A stretch of DNA of 64,000 bases from Gadus chalcogrammus (GCF_026213295.1 NC_079420.1:15808189-15872188); one strand, 5' to 3'; positions 50,083-61,600 are shown, counted from the stretch's first letter. Notes: generated by a model not told the origin, from the letters alone. Numbers and translations are program-made.

Positions 50083-50787
50083 TTGTCAGATACCATCCAT
50101 CGACGTAATGTGGCATGGGCCAAAGCCAGAAAAAGTGATTTTGCCTCTGACTGGTCTATTTTCAGGCAACTACGGAACAAATGCACTTCTCTTATCAGAA
50201 AGGCTAAATCTGAATATTATTTATCTGTCACAACTGAGAACCTTAATAATCCACAGAAATTTTGGAAAGTAATTAAATCTATATCTGTAAGTAAAAGTCC
50301 TCCGGCTCTCCCGATATTTGTTCTAAAAGACTCGGTCCCAGTCTATGATAGAACTGAGGTTCTAAATTGTTTTAACAATCATTTTGTATTATCTGGTTCT
50401 TTGTTTGATTCTACGGGAGCTGCCCCTGTGTTTCCCTGCACAGAAGCTCCAAGGTTTTCAGGAGAACCCTTTAATTTCTTACCTTTTACTGTGCAGCAAG
50501 TGCATCAAGCCCTCAAAACGTTGGATAGCAGAAAATCCCCTGGACCTGATTCAATAGAGCCCTACTTTTTAAAAATAGCAGCTGATTTTGTAGCACAGTC
50601 TCTTACAATCCTTTTTAATCTCTCAATTGAAAACAAAGAAATTCCATCTGTTTGGAAGTCAGCTTTTGTTACCCCCTTATTAAAAGGAGGTGATCCAGCA
50701 GCTTTAACCAACTACAGGCCAATATCAAATCTGTGTGCCTTGTCAAAAATTCTTGAATCTCTTGTGTGTGATCAGTTAAAAGATTAC
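50083..50787 (+). pseudogene. L2-like LINE, N-terminal reverse transcriptase part
   Basis: Reads NFRQLRNKCTSLIRKAKSEY-like linker (FRQLRNKCTSLIRKAKSEYY), then TLDSRKSPGPDSIEPYFLKI, VTPLLKGGD, NYRPISNLCALSKILE, typical RT blocks 0-2 of L2/CR1-type LINEs. The frame stops where a hAT element is inserted and resumes at about 51631. Stops and frame changes lie between this part and the endonuclease part. Confidence 0.88.
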
Positions 50788-51630
50788 TCGAGTACTCCTC
50801 GTTACAAATGAACTCGGTTGGTGGACAGGCAAACTCGAGTTTGCATATACACACACAAACAAAGTTTTCTGAAGCAAATGTATCAATTTTCTGTCGGCGC
50901 CACTAACGCATGACGTGGGCACAAAGAAAATTAAATGCATCCATTTCCATGGCGCGTTCCGTGCCGTTTGCAGGCACGCCAGAATTCAAAAAGTTAAGAG
51001 ATGGCGGTTAAAGCAAAGCGCAGCGAAGAATTTAAATACTTTAAAGAAATAGGAGATCATAAGGTGAAATGTAAAATATGCCAAGCGAAATCGAGCTACC
51101 AGAAAGTACTATGCGACAACATATGCTCCTGAAACACAACGGTGAGTTCGGGAAAGCAGACCCGCAGCAACCAAGTGTGTCGGCTATTTTCACCGCCGCA
51201 AGACGCAGCTGTAATCCCGGGCTTGTAGAGAAGATCACAACGCTGAGTATTTCCATAGTCCATTTGCTGCCGTTTTATTTGCAGCTTTAAATTATTTGCA
51301 ATGGTTAGGCTACTTGTTTCGTTTTTTAAACCGTTACAGGCCTTGGTTCGACGTGATTTAAATTGTGAGACGCATATTTATTTTTGTAAGGAAAATGTGT
51401 TTTGAACGTTTGCAAAAATAAATAATGAATACTCTGATAACTCTGACTGTTTTGATGGAGAATAAGCATTACATGTTTGGTTGGTAATATTGCCGTTCAT
51501 CATCAGGCCTATTCCTGCTGCAGATGCGTTGCATTCTAAAAATAGATTCGATTTAACGAGTACTCGATTGATCCTCGAGGAATTCCTTCGATCACTCGAG
51601 TTTGGAATTTACTACTCGTGCCCATCCCTA
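50788..51630 (+). mobile_element. Truncated hAT element with BED-finger transposase remnant
   Basis: It splits the LINE reverse transcriptase. The right end ACTACTCGTGCCCATCCCTA is a typical fish hAT terminus; the left terminus is missing. Inside, from 51001, MAVKAKRSEEFKYFKEIGDH and KVKCKICQAK form the start of a BED zinc finger; after a frame change the finger ends TMRQHMLLKHNGEFGK (from 51108). This is the N-terminus of a hAT transposase; the catalytic part is absent. Confidence 0.8.
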
Positions 51631-52890
51631 TTTCTAACATTTAATGATCTTCTCTCAAAACTGCAATCAGGCTTCAGGAAAAAACACAGTACCATCACTG
51701 CAGCTACAAAAGTGATCAATGATATATTAGTTGCTCTTGATAAGAAGCAGCACTGTGCTTCACTTTTTATTGATCTGTCAAAGGCTTTTGACACTGTGGA
51801 CCATGCTGTTTTAAAGCATAGTAATTTTTGCTTGGGTTTGTCAAATCATGTAGTTTCCTGGTTCACAGATTATTTGAGTGACAGGACTCAGTGTATTAAA
51901 TGTGATGGTCTGTGTTCTGAATTTGTGAGTGTCCACAAGGGCGTGCCACAGGGTTCAATATTAGGACCCCTCTTGTTCATTATGTACATTAATGATTTGG
52001 GAAAAAACGTGTCAGATGCTAACATGCATTTTTATGCAGATGACACAATTATTTACTGTTTTGGATCAACTCCTGCTAGAGCTGTTGAATCTCTGCAGAA
52101 AGCTTTTGATGTAGTCCAGCACACACTCCTGCAACTAAAATTAGTCCTCAACACTGAACAAACTAAACAAATGTTGTTTTCAAACTCTAAGAAAGTACCT
52201 CAAACTGTCCCCACAGTGTCCACTCTTGAGGGAAATGTCATAGAGGTGGTTCATATCTATAAATATCTTGGTGTCTTGATTGAGGATTCCCTTTCCTTCA
52301 AACCCCACATTGACAATCTTGTGAAGAAATTGAAACTAAAATTGGGCTTCTTCTTCAGGCACAAATTTTGTTTCTCTTTTGAGGTGAAAAAGCGGCTTGT
52401 CACTGCAACGTTTTTATCCAGTTTAGATTATGGAGATTTGATTTATATGAATGCCTCAGCTAAATGTCTATGTAAGATTGATGCTGTTTACCATGCTTCT
52501 CTGAGGTTTATCACTAACTGTAGAGCCCTGACCCATCACTGTGAATTGTATTCTCGAGTGGGTTGGCCCTCTTTGTCCACCAGGAGGCTGGGACATTGGT
52601 GCACTTTTATCTATAAGGCCATGCTTGGGCTACTGCCATCATATATTTGTAATTTAATCACACAGAAAAGTATTGCTTCTTACAGTCTGCGCTCAAACAA
52701 TCAGATGCTTCTGTTAGTTCCATTTGCCCGCACTGAATCAGGAAAAAGGGCATTCGTCCACTCTGCTCCCACCACATGGAACTGGCTGCAAAAAGATTTT
52801 AAATTAACCGCAATGATTTCTTTGAACGCTTTTAAATCTACGATGAGAGCATTTCAGACCACTTCTTCTACTTGTAGATGTTTTTTATGA
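51631..52890 (+). pseudogene. L2-like LINE, reverse transcriptase core and C-terminus
   Basis: Continues the RT after the hAT insertion: KLQSGFRKKHSTITAA, LFIDLSKAFDTVDH, KGVPQGSILGPLLFIMYIND, the catalytic YADD box (52033-52044) and YKYLGVLIED, then a C-terminal region to TAA at 52890. This part is intact in itself. The frame is open back to 51481, but residues before 51631 belong to the hAT element. Confidence 0.92.
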
Positions 52891-53072
52891 ATTTTAATTT
52901 ACTTGTAACTGTTTTTTATCATTTTAATTTCTGTCTATATGTTGTGAGTGTAATATTGTGAGTGTACATATGTTATTTGTTGCTGCCTCTTGGCCAGGAC
53001 TCCCTCGAAAAAGAGGTTTTTAATCTCAATGGGACTTTCCTGGTTAAATAAAGGTCAAATAAAAATAAAAAT

Positions 53073-53734
53073 ACCCTGACATTGGTATTCTCAAAAAATA
53101 CTACCCCTAGCCGTTTACAAATATGTCCTCCGTCTCTTCTCTGCATTTGCATATCAGGAGGTTCGACCGTGAGGGTCCTTCACACCTGTCATTCACACTT
53201 GATGGCCGATATTCGGACATCGGTGTCGCTCAGACATCAGGGGGTTAAGGGGGGCGGGATTGCAAGGGACGGGACATGACGTTAGGACGAGGTTCGCAAG
53301 AGGCGGGATAAGGACAGCCCCTGTCACTCAGGTTTGTTTTGGTCTGACTGCAGACAGACAGTCTTCATTTCACATCTAACAAACACTTGGACAAATGTAG
53401 TTGATTTCTGTGTTTAACTGAGAAAATAGAGAGCGGAAGGCTGGGACCCTATAATGTTCAGCTGTTGTTAATAATAATTGTTACAAGAGTAGCGTATGTG
53501 TGTGCGCGAGAATGGCAGTGTGTGTGTGAGAGACGTCAGTGAGTGAGTGGACTCGGTTTCAGTAATGAACGAGTCCGGTTGTGTACAGTAATGTTAGTGA
53601 AACTAAGAATAAAGTATCCAGCCTGTCAAGAATCGGTGGCCGTCTCTTGTCACTACAGACTTCAGTAGGGGTTTCAGTCCGTCTGTGCACGGCACCTTCT
53701 CAACAAGCAGGTGCGCCTGCAGGCAGAGGGGGCC
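53073..53734. repeat. Segmental duplication block, copy A (middle part)
   Basis: Starts CCCTGACATTGGTATTC and matches 58415-59118 with small differences, including GTTCGACCGTGAGGGTCC and GGACATGACGTTAGGACGAG. Part of it (about 53,350-53,600) also occurs inverted and more diverged at 60,385-61,100. No coding frame of note. Confidence 0.88.
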
Positions 53735-54171
53735 CCACAAATATGGCGTCCCGGGCAGCCGGTTCGCCCGTGCCCAGAACCGCCCCTGAACACACCACAC
53801 ACACACTCACATGAAACACACATCATATCGCGCACAACTAAATCTGTGGCGGTGCCGCAACCCACTTGTTAGTAGAAAAAAAGTGGACTTGTTAGTCCAG
53901 CTGGACGTTTCACAAATGCAAACTTTATTACAGGAAACAACTCAATTTAAAATAAATTACAGGAATTTTCATCTATGCTGCTCCTTTTGTACAGCATTTT
54001 TTAAATTTTGAAGCTGAAAATATGTGTCTTGAGGTTGAATTTTACTGCTTAGATTACTACTTGTTATTGACTTTTTGCTAAATTCACTAGGCCTATATCA
54101 CAGGTTTCATGTGAAATCTGCCACCTGTGCTGGCACTGCTGGACGTGTTCTTTCTTGCATAAAGTCTGATT

Positions 54172-54230
54172 ATTGGCTCCATGTAATCCATTGCATCATG
54201 CAGATGTCCTTCAACAAGCCAATAAAAAGA
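54172..54230 (+). promoter_or_regulatory. Core promoter of lectin copy A
   Basis: An inverted CCAAT box (ATTGG, 54172-54176) and a TATA-like CCAATAAAAAGA (54219-54230) lie 68 nt before the start codon, so transcription may start near 54250. The same elements stand before lectin copy B at 62151 and 62199. Confidence 0.5.
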
Positions 54231-54297
54231 GAGCCTTCCTCACTACCTCTTCACACATTTCCAGACACAGCTCAATAGAGAGTGAAAGAGTCCAGCA

Positions 54298-54810
54298 ATG
54301 TTCTTGCGCTCCGTTCTCCTGTGTGGCCTGCACGCCCTCGCCCTGGCAGGTCTGCTTACCGAGCCTTCAGCTGACTCCAAGGTGAAGCTTGAGCAGGGCT
54401 CCTGTCCGGCCTACTGGTTTGACTCTGGCACCGACTGCTACAAATATGTTCTTAGCCCATTAACCTGGGCTCACGCTGAGATCTACTGCCAATCTTTGGG
54501 CGCACACCTGGTCTCTATCCATAGCTCCAACGAAATGAAGTTCATTACCGCGCTGATAGAGATCTTTGACCCAACCAAAGGAGGCCACTGGATAGGATTC
54601 AGTGATGTGCATGAAGAAGGCTACTGGATGTGGAGCGACGGGTCCCCAAGAGACTTTGCTCGTTGGTACCCCGACCAGCCAGACGACGCTGATGGAGCAG
54701 AACATTGTGCCGACATAGCATTTTGGAAGCCGCTGGAACCTGCTTGGAATGATGCACCGTGCACATTGGTTAATCCTTATGTGTGTAAACTTCGTAAAAC
54801 CTGTCCATAG
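54298..54810 (+). CDS. Secreted C-type lectin-like protein, intronless, copy A
   Basis: A 170-residue single-exon protein. Residues 1-18 (MFLRSVLLCGLHALALAG) are a signal peptide. The C-type lectin domain spans about 35-166 with Cys 36, 47, 64, 137, 155 and 163 (long form), WIGFSDVHEEGYWMWSDGSP (98-117), QPD (127-129), Glu135 and WND (150-152). QPD with WND is the galactose-type calcium and sugar site, so it probably binds galactosides outside the cell. Related fish proteins include lactose-binding and nattectin-like lectins and type II antifreeze proteins; I cannot choose between them. Such genes usually have several introns, so this looks like a retrocopy that kept or gained a promoter. A polyA signal AATAAA is at 54839. 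Copy B is at 62277. Confidence 0.9.
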   Translation: MFLRSVLLCGLHALALAGLLTEPSADSKVKLEQGSCPAYWFDSGTDCYKYVLSPLTWAHAEIYCQSLGAHLVSIHSSNEMKFITALIEIFDPTKGGHWIGFSDVHEEGYWMWSDGSPRDFARWYPDQPDDADGAEHCADIAFWKPLEPAWNDAPCTLVNPYVCKLRKTCP

Positions 54811-54963
54811 GGTCTATGACTGTTTATTTGAAAATAACAATAAAAATATGACCAATCAAAAAACGGTATCTTTTCATGTTGGATTTACTGAGATTTCTTT
54901 ACAGACAAGATTTGGATTCAACTGAATGTTTCCAGGTTTTCATTAATTATTTATCACGAGATA

Positions 54964-55052
54964 TTCACGAGAGCATTGCTTGCATTTAGAAGTTTTACAG
55001 AAAACATTTTTAATGACGTTAAATTAAAACTACAACAGGGTCCAAAATGAAC
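54964..55052. repeat. Segmental duplication block, copy B (left end)
   Basis: Matches 46978-47067. Cut after CCAAAATGAAC by the Rex1/L2-like LINE; the block resumes at 57373 with TGAACACCGGCCC. Confidence 0.9.
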
Positions 55053-55269
55053 CTGCCACTTTAAAGACAGCAGAGACACGCGGAACCTGTGGAAGGGCAT
55101 TCGGACCATCACGGACTACAAGCCCGCGCCACAGATCTGCGATGACAACATCTCTCAGCTCAACAACCTCAACAGCTTCTTTGCACGGTTCGAAGCAACT
55201 AACAACACAAGCCCAAAGAAAACTCCACCCCCTCACCACAATCAGGCTCTGTGCCTGTCCGCTGCCAGT

Positions 55270-56351
55270 GTGAAGAGGATATTCGCCACTATCAATCCAC
55301 GGAAAGCAACAGGCCCAGACAACATTCCAGGCCGGGTGTTGAAGGACTGCGCTGAGGAGTTAAAGAATGTCTTCAATGACGTCTTTAACATTTCTTTGAG
55401 GCAAGCTGTAGTTCCGTCACATTTCAAGGCCACTATCATCATACCTGTGCCAAAGAAACCTGCTCCATCCTGCTTCAATGACTACCGACCCGTTGCACTG
55501 ACCCCCATCTTGATGAAGTGTTTTGAACGGCTAGTTATTATGGCACACATCAAGTCCTCCCTCCCAGCCACCCTAGACCCCTACCAGTTTGCTTATCGAG
55601 CCAAACGGTCCACCGAGGATGCAATCTACTCTGCTCTCCACCCTGCCCTCACCCACCTGGACACAACAGACTCATACGTCAGAATGCTGTTCTTAGATTT
55701 TAGTTCCGCATTCAACACCATCATCCCACAACAACTTATCTGTAAACTGGTCCAGCTGGGGCTCAGCACCTCGCTTTGCAACTGGGTGCTGGACTTCCTC
55801 AGCGAGAGGCCACCGACAGTACGGGTCGGCAATAACACCTCGAGCAGCATCACACTCAGCGCTGGGGCCCCCCGAGGCTGTGTGCTCTCGCCCCTGCTCT
55901 TCACCCTGCTGACTCACGACTGCACACCAACCTACAGCACCAATCACATGGTGAAGTTTGCGGATGATACCACTCTGGTGGGTCTCATCACTAAGAACGA
56001 TGAGACCAGCTATAGGAAGGAGGTCAACCTTCTGACCATGTGGTGCAGCAACAACAACCTCCTGCTGAATGTCAGCAAAACTAAGGAGATTGTTGTTGAC
56101 TTCAGGAGACGCCACACTGAGCACCCACCACTGACCATCGATGGTGCGGCAGTGGAGCGAGTGAGTGGCACAAAATTCCTGGGGGTGTACATCAGCGACG
56201 ACCTCTCCTGGGCCACCAACACTGCATCACTGGCGAAGAGAGCCCATCAGCGCCTCTACTTCCTCCGAAAATTGAAGCAAGCACGAGCCCCCCCATCAAT
56301 CATGTGCACATTCTACCGAGGCACCATTGAGAGCATCCTGTTCAGCTGCAT
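55270..56351 (+). pseudogene. Rex1/L2-like LINE reverse transcriptase
   Basis: The frame carries [87 protein letters not shown] and the FADD box (55957-55968), then [12 protein letters not shown]. The usual PQGxxLSP motif reads PRGCVLSP (Q to R). The frame is broken at 56352 by a hAT insertion and goes on at 56639-56966 with ALQRVVNTAAKIIG and LFTLLPSGRRYRS. It is 5'-truncated, so not active on its own. Confidence 0.9.
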
Positions 56352-56630
56352 CAGGGCCGTTGCTACAATTCCTGGGCCCCTAGACAAGATTTACTGATGG
56401 GCCCCCCTGCGCTAAATTGTTGACGGGGGGGGGGGGTGGAAGAAGCACATTGTTGACCGGGGAAAGCAATTGTTGACGGGGGGGGGTGTACTATGGAAGT
56501 ACTATGGGCTGGTGATATAATATTAATTTAGAATAAAATTTTTTTTTTTTTTTTTTTTTTTTTGTGGGCCCCCCCTGGGCTGTGGGCCCCCTGAATCGTC
56601 ATCACCTTTCACCCCTTATCGACGGCCCTG
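56352..56630. mobile_element. hAT MITE nested in the LINE
   Basis: Inverted ends CAGGGCCGT ... ACGGCCCTG are flanked by an exact 8-bp duplication AGCTGCAT (56344-56351 and 56631-56638). The 279-bp interior is G-rich and T-rich (T24 near 56,540). Removing it and one duplication restores the reading frame context of the LINE. Confidence 0.92.
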
Positions 56631-57372
56631 AGCTGCATCACCGTGTGGGGCGGGAGCTGCGCTGAATACAGCAGGAAAGCCCTGCAACGCGTGGTTAACA
56701 CAGCTGCAAAGATCATCGGTGCCCCACTCCCCTCCATGCAACACACATACAGCACTCGCCTCACCCGCAAAGCGACCAGCATTGTGAGCGAGGCCAGCCA
56801 TCCCGCTCACAGTCTGTTCACCCTCCTGCCCTCTGGAAGAAGGTATCGGAGCCTGCATGCCCGCACCACCAGACTCAAAAACAGCTTCATCCACCAGGCT
56901 GTCAAGAAACTAAATTCTCTCCCCTCTCTCCCCTCAGCCACATCGACAGGGCTGTCAGTAGGCTGAAATACCCCCCCCCCCCCTGCTTTCTGCCTTGCTA
57001 CACTGTGGACTAACTGTCTTTGCACTATAACTATTACTATTACTAGTTTAAATACACACCATACAGACTGAAATTGCTGCTATTATTTATTTATTTATCT
57101 ATTTAAAAAATGCACTACTACATGACTTTTTGCTGCCAGTATTGACTGCCTCTTTGCACAATTATTTTTACTTATTTTATTCATACAGAACTCCTATATT
57201 TTATATGTCATTGTCTATCTTGTCTATTTTTAGTGTTGTCTCGTATATTTGTGTTTGTGCCTGTGCACTTTTTATATGTTCACCGCGGGATAGGGGGAAA
57301 CGTTTTCTCGATTCCCTCACATGTCTTGTACATGTGAAGTGTTGACAATAAAGCTGACTTTGACTTTGACTT

Positions 57373-58413
57373 TGAACACCGGCCCATAGCGATAATTTTG
57401 ATCATAACTGATAAGTTTTCTTAAATGTTCAGCCTGACCAAATCCACCAAATCTTGCAAAACCTTTTTTGTAAAATCTTTCTCCACTCATCTGAGAATGA
57501 GCATGTACATGACCAGGGAACTTCAGTCAAAGGGCCCTATTTAGCTCAGTTTATGGCCAAATAATATGGCCTAATTCACACATGGAATAGCGTTTTCTTC
57601 TACAACTTCAGAAATACTGGGTCATCATGTAAATTTCAGCAAAGAAAACTTATCACACATATGATATGTGGTCCTGTGGTCGCAACTGTGGTTCTATTTA
57701 ATGATATGCGGCAATACATTTGCAAATTTAACATTCAACGCATGGCATAGCCTACTACAGTGTTCATTCATGTAACCCCAATGGAAAAAAATATATAGCC
57801 TGCTGGTGTGTAAGCTTATGTTGCAGTTCCGACTTGCCATGGTACGTCAATATAGTAACAAAATTGCTTTATCAGCTAGTAGACTTAGACCAGATATTTG
57901 TCGGGTCAGTTGCGCAACTGCTTTATCGGTCTGTAAGATAGCACCATGTATCATTTGCACCGGAACACGCCTCTGCTTTTCACCGACACGCCTCTCAGGG
58001 CGCAAGTTTGGTGGCGTTAGTTTGCTGCGGGGGAAAATCAGTTTTGCGCCGGGTGCAAACTAGCAACGATGCATGGTGTAGAAAGTCAATTGCGCTGGGT
58101 GCAAGATAGGGCCTAAAGAGTCTATCTGAGGGTGAAATCAACGGGAAAACATAGTGGTCCCAACCATCCAACAAGCATGTTTATCTCTACATTAACGAAA
58201 GATATGAAGATACTGAGATTAGCCAAACAAATTATCATCAGATACACCCATCTAGCTTGTTAGTCTTGGGCTATGATTCTTGCTTAGCGAAAAACACTTT
58301 TTCTGAACTTCAGGGGGACTATCTGAAAGTTTCAAATAAGCTGCTTTCATACATACACGTAAGTACTGCTATTAACCCGCTATTCTCCCAACGGGCCGTA
58401 TATATAAGACATA
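57373..58413. repeat. Segmental duplication block, copy B (continued)
   Basis: Matches 47063-48091 closely, with small indels. It runs into 58414 without the L2-like LINE seen in copy A. Confidence 0.9.
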
Positions 58414-59118
58414 CCCTGATATTGGTATTCTCCAAAAATACTACCCCTAGCCGTTTTCAAATATGTCCTCCGTCTCTTCTCTGCATTTGCATATCAGGAG
58501 GTTCGACCGTGAGGGTCCTTCACACCTGTCATTCACACTTCATGCCCGATATTCGGACATCGGTGTCGCGCAGACATCAGGGGGTTAAGGGGGGCGGGAT
58601 TGCAAGGGACGGGACATGACGTTGGGACGAGGTTCGCAAGAGGCGGGATAAGGACAGCCCCTGTCACTCAGGTTTGTTTTGGTCTGACTGCAGACAGACA
58701 GTCTTCATTTCACATCTAACAAACACTTGGACAAATGTAGTTGATTTCTGTGTTTAACTGAGAAAATAGGGAGCGGAAGGCTGGGACCCTATAATGTTCA
58801 GCTGACTGTTGTTAATAATAATTGTTACAAGAGTAGCGTATGTGTGTGCGCGAGAATGGCAGTGTGTGTGTGAGAGACGTCAGCGAGTCAGTGGACTCGG
58901 ATTCAGTTTAGTGAAGTAATTAACGACAGTAATTAACAAGTCCGGTTGCGTCTGTGCAAATGTGTACAGTAAAGTTAGTGAAACTAAGAATAAAGTATCC
59001 AACAGCCTTTCAAGAATCGGTGGCCGTCTCTTGTCACTACAGACTTCAGTAGGGGTTTCAGTCCGTCTGTGCACGGCACCTTCTCAACAAGCAGGTGCGC
59101 CTGCAGGCAGAGGGGGCG
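58414..59118. repeat. Segmental duplication block, copy B (middle part)
   Basis: Matches 53073-53734. Just after AGAGGGGGCGCCACATATG it jumps to sequence that matches the 3' UTR of lectin copy B (59125 with 62787). The lectin body is thus missing from this copy. Confidence 0.85.
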
Positions 59119-59124
59119 CCACAT

Positions 59125-59604
59125 ATGTTACTGTTTATTTGAACCATAATAATAAAAATATGATTGATGATTTAACTTTGACAGTGGTGCTTATAATAGA
59201 TTACTATTTCTAAGGTAGTATTTTACCCGGTGGAAATGTTAATTCCCTTATATGTGAATGAGGAGTCGAAAGTCGGCATGACGCTTCGGTCTGCATTTGC
59301 ATGTCATTGAGTGGCACCTTAAAATCAGCCTGTTGCTTTTTGATCATTGAATGGTTTACAAATATTTTAATGTTGGCCCTGCTATTCAGAGTCATTCGGG
59401 TTGAACACTAAATGATAGGTCTTATCATAAGCCTAAAAGTACACATCATACAATAAATTACAATGCATGAGTTCCAACCTCTAGTTGGCCCTACTGGGGC
59501 TAAAAACAAACCACCCTTGACCCCAAACATGAAAGAACACCTTTTAAAAGTACCCAACCAGTGGGATTTATATACATAGACATATGAAAAGGACATGACA
59601 TTAA
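59125..59604. repeat. Lectin downstream block, first copy
   Basis: Matches 62787-63264: polyA signal region, AGGTAGTATTTTACCCGG and GCTTCGGTCTGCATTTGCAT. A third, shorter and diverged copy is at 60,598-60,840. No gene seen. Confidence 0.88.
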
Positions 59605-60109
59605 GGCCACGTTTATACTTAGCAGGGTATTTATAGAAACAAATATTTCCCCCCCTCCGTTTTCAAAAATAACATTGTGCACACAACATTGTTTTAAAAA
59701 AGTTGTTGTTTACATCAACCCGCATAAATACACCATTGAGCGCCATTATAACTATGCCAAACCTATGGGTGGCAGTGTAGGGAGAAGGATAAAACCATGC
59801 AAGCCAATCAGAATCCTCAGAATCAACAACAACGAATAACACGAGCGACTTCCTGGAACAAACAAACTGTAAACATAGGGCGCTCAAATGACGTTAAGCA
59901 TTTCCTGGCGCATAATGTGACGCTTCTGAACCTAAAACCCCGTTTCTCCCCGTTGACACGACAACACATAACCGGCGTTTTCAGAAATCACCACTTTGGC
60001 CGGAGTTTTTAGAAATCATCGTTTTCTGTGATAAAAACTGCGTTTTCGTGTAAATGAGAGGCCAAACCGCGTGGAAATATCTGCGTTTCCCCTTTGTGTA
60101 AACGGGGCC
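59605..60109. mobile_element. Harbinger-like MITE with preserved empty site
   Basis: Ends GGCCACGTTTATAC ... GTGTAAACGGGGCC are flanked by TAA (59602-59604 and 60110-60112), the 3-bp target duplication of PIF/Harbinger elements. The paralogous sequence at 63255-63275 reads GACATTAAGACATACAAC without the element, which proves the ends. It is 505 bp and non-coding. Confidence 0.92.
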
Positions 60110-60384
60110 TAAGACATACAACAAAGTCTAAATCATGAAGACAAGCCAAATCCCAGAGAGGCAGCACGACCAGCCAGCAGTCCAATGACCAAAAAACTCC
60201 CCATGGGAACGGGAATCTGTGGCGTTTAACTCAAGACTTGACGAGCGGTCAAGGTGCTCTTAATCAGCTACACTGATTATGGGCAGGGACACGCAAACAG
60301 AACAGGGACACACAATACAACACAGGAAACACATACAGCCATAACAAGTTCACAGCTGCACACGTAGATAATTTTTTTTTTTTT

Positions 60385-61100
60385 CAGTCAGCTGAACATT
60401 ATAGGATCCCGTCTTCTACTCCCTGTTTTCTCAGCTAAACACAGAAAACAGCTACATTCAACACAGTGTTTGTTAGATGTGTTCGCAACACCTTTCATCT
60501 TCGTTGTTTCTTCTATTTAGCTGCTTTCAAACGTAGACATATAGCCCGCTATGATTATATATTTTGACATTCGACATCCTGAAAAAAGACTACCCCTGAG
60601 GTAGTATTTTACCCGGCGGAAATGTTTATTACCTTATATGGCGCTTCGGTCTGCATTTGGTGTTGAGTGGCAACCTAAAATCAGCCTGTTGTGTTTCGTT
60701 CGCTGATTTTTTATTTTTGTTTATGTTGGCACTTCTTTTCAGACTCATTTGTGGTGAACGCTAAATGATAGGTAACCCTGAAAGTATACATCCTACAATA
60801 AATTACAAAACATGAGTTTACAACTGCTAACGTATACAGAAAATATTTTTTTCTAGCACCTTTCCTGCTGTCGGCTCCCAGACTGTAGTCGAGGAGCAGA
60901 GGGGAGACGTTCCCTCCAGGGCCGATATGCTCTCGAGGGTAACAACCTTCACTTTGTCCGGCAGTGGGTCTGCTTATGGGTCGGTATATGGTCGGAATGA
61001 AGCGGCCACCGATTCAGGCTGGGTACTTTACTTTTAGTTTCACAAACTTTACAGGAAACGTTTTCACAGACACAACCGGACTCGCTCATCACTTCACTAA
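60385..61100. repeat. Inverted, diverged copy of the 58.7-59.0 kb block
   Basis: Read on the minus strand, 60,385-60,490 resembles 58,700-58,810 (CACATCTAACAAACAC, ATAATGTTCAGCTGACTG), and 61,030-61,110 resembles 58,905-58,985 (GTTTAGTGAAG, AAGTCCGGTTG, TAGTGAAACTAA). It also holds a third partial copy of the lectin downstream block at 60,598-60,840 in plus orientation. This suggests rearranged ends of an older mobile element. Confidence 0.65.
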
Positions 61101-61162
61101 ACTAACACATTATATTAAGGTACACATGTTCGCTATTAACTAGGTGCTTATTAATATGCCTC

Positions 61163-61600
61163 GAAGGCTACGTTTACACGATGACGGTCTGACCAGAAGA
61201 CGCAAAAGTGGCGTCGCGTCTTCACTTTTTATTCCGCGTTTAGACCAGCGTTTTCTGGAGGAAATCTGCGTGCATACGGTGACGCAAAAGTGTGTGGAAT
61301 TCGATTGGGTATGCATGCCAGGCGGCTAGGTGGTGCTGTGATACACTATCACACAACACCGCCATGTCTGAGCGCATGAGTAGAATCTTCCTTCTTCTCT
61401 TATCCGTGCCGTAAAAACCAAAAAGATCCTTCTCTGTTCAGTAACACTATCTGTACATATCCTGTACATTTCGTGGAAAGACTTGTTAGAGCTGCCAGAG
61501 CAGCTTGAAGGTCCGACGCATGGAAATGTTCTGACATGTTTGTTTATTTCCTTGTACTGGCACATGTATGTGACGTAAACGCGTACGCGACGTGAAGGGG
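61163..61600. mobile_element. Probable DNA-transposon fragment
   Basis: AAGGCTACGTTTACACGATG and GTGACGTAAACGCGTACGCG resemble the ends of fish MITEs of the ACGTTTA type (compare GGCCACGTTTATAC at 59605). I could not fix termini or a target duplication. No coding content. Confidence 0.4.

Larger units (their letters stand above)
48092..53072 (+). mobile_element. Near full-length L2-like LINE
   Basis: A non-LTR retrotransposon of about 5 kb (850 bp of which is a nested hAT). It starts after AAGACATA and ends with the L2-type 3' end: GGCCAGGACTCCCTCG, AATCTCAATGGGACTTTCC and an AAATA-rich tail. Order: 5' UTR with a 30-40 bp minisatellite (48304-48780), 2A-like motif (49162-49188), AP endonuclease, reverse transcriptase. 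The empty site is preserved at 58413-58414 in copy B (AAGACATACCCTGATATTGG), so the element came after the duplication. Several frameshifts and stops make it inactive. Confidence 0.88.
55053..57372 (+). mobile_element. 5'-truncated Rex1/L2-type LINE
   Basis: Inserted in duplication copy B; the uninterrupted site is at about 47067 in copy A. It lacks the endonuclease region and most of the 5' half, and ends in a short repeat tail (CTGACTTTGACTTTGACTTTG) after CAATAAAG, as in Rex1/Babar-type fish LINEs. TGAAC occurs at both junctions (55048-55052, 57373-57377), a possible 5-bp target duplication. A 279-bp hAT MITE is nested inside. Confidence 0.88.

Noticed and set aside
55030..56124. Minus-strand frames across the Rex1/L2 LINE
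   Set aside because: Antisense shadows of the reverse transcriptase frame.
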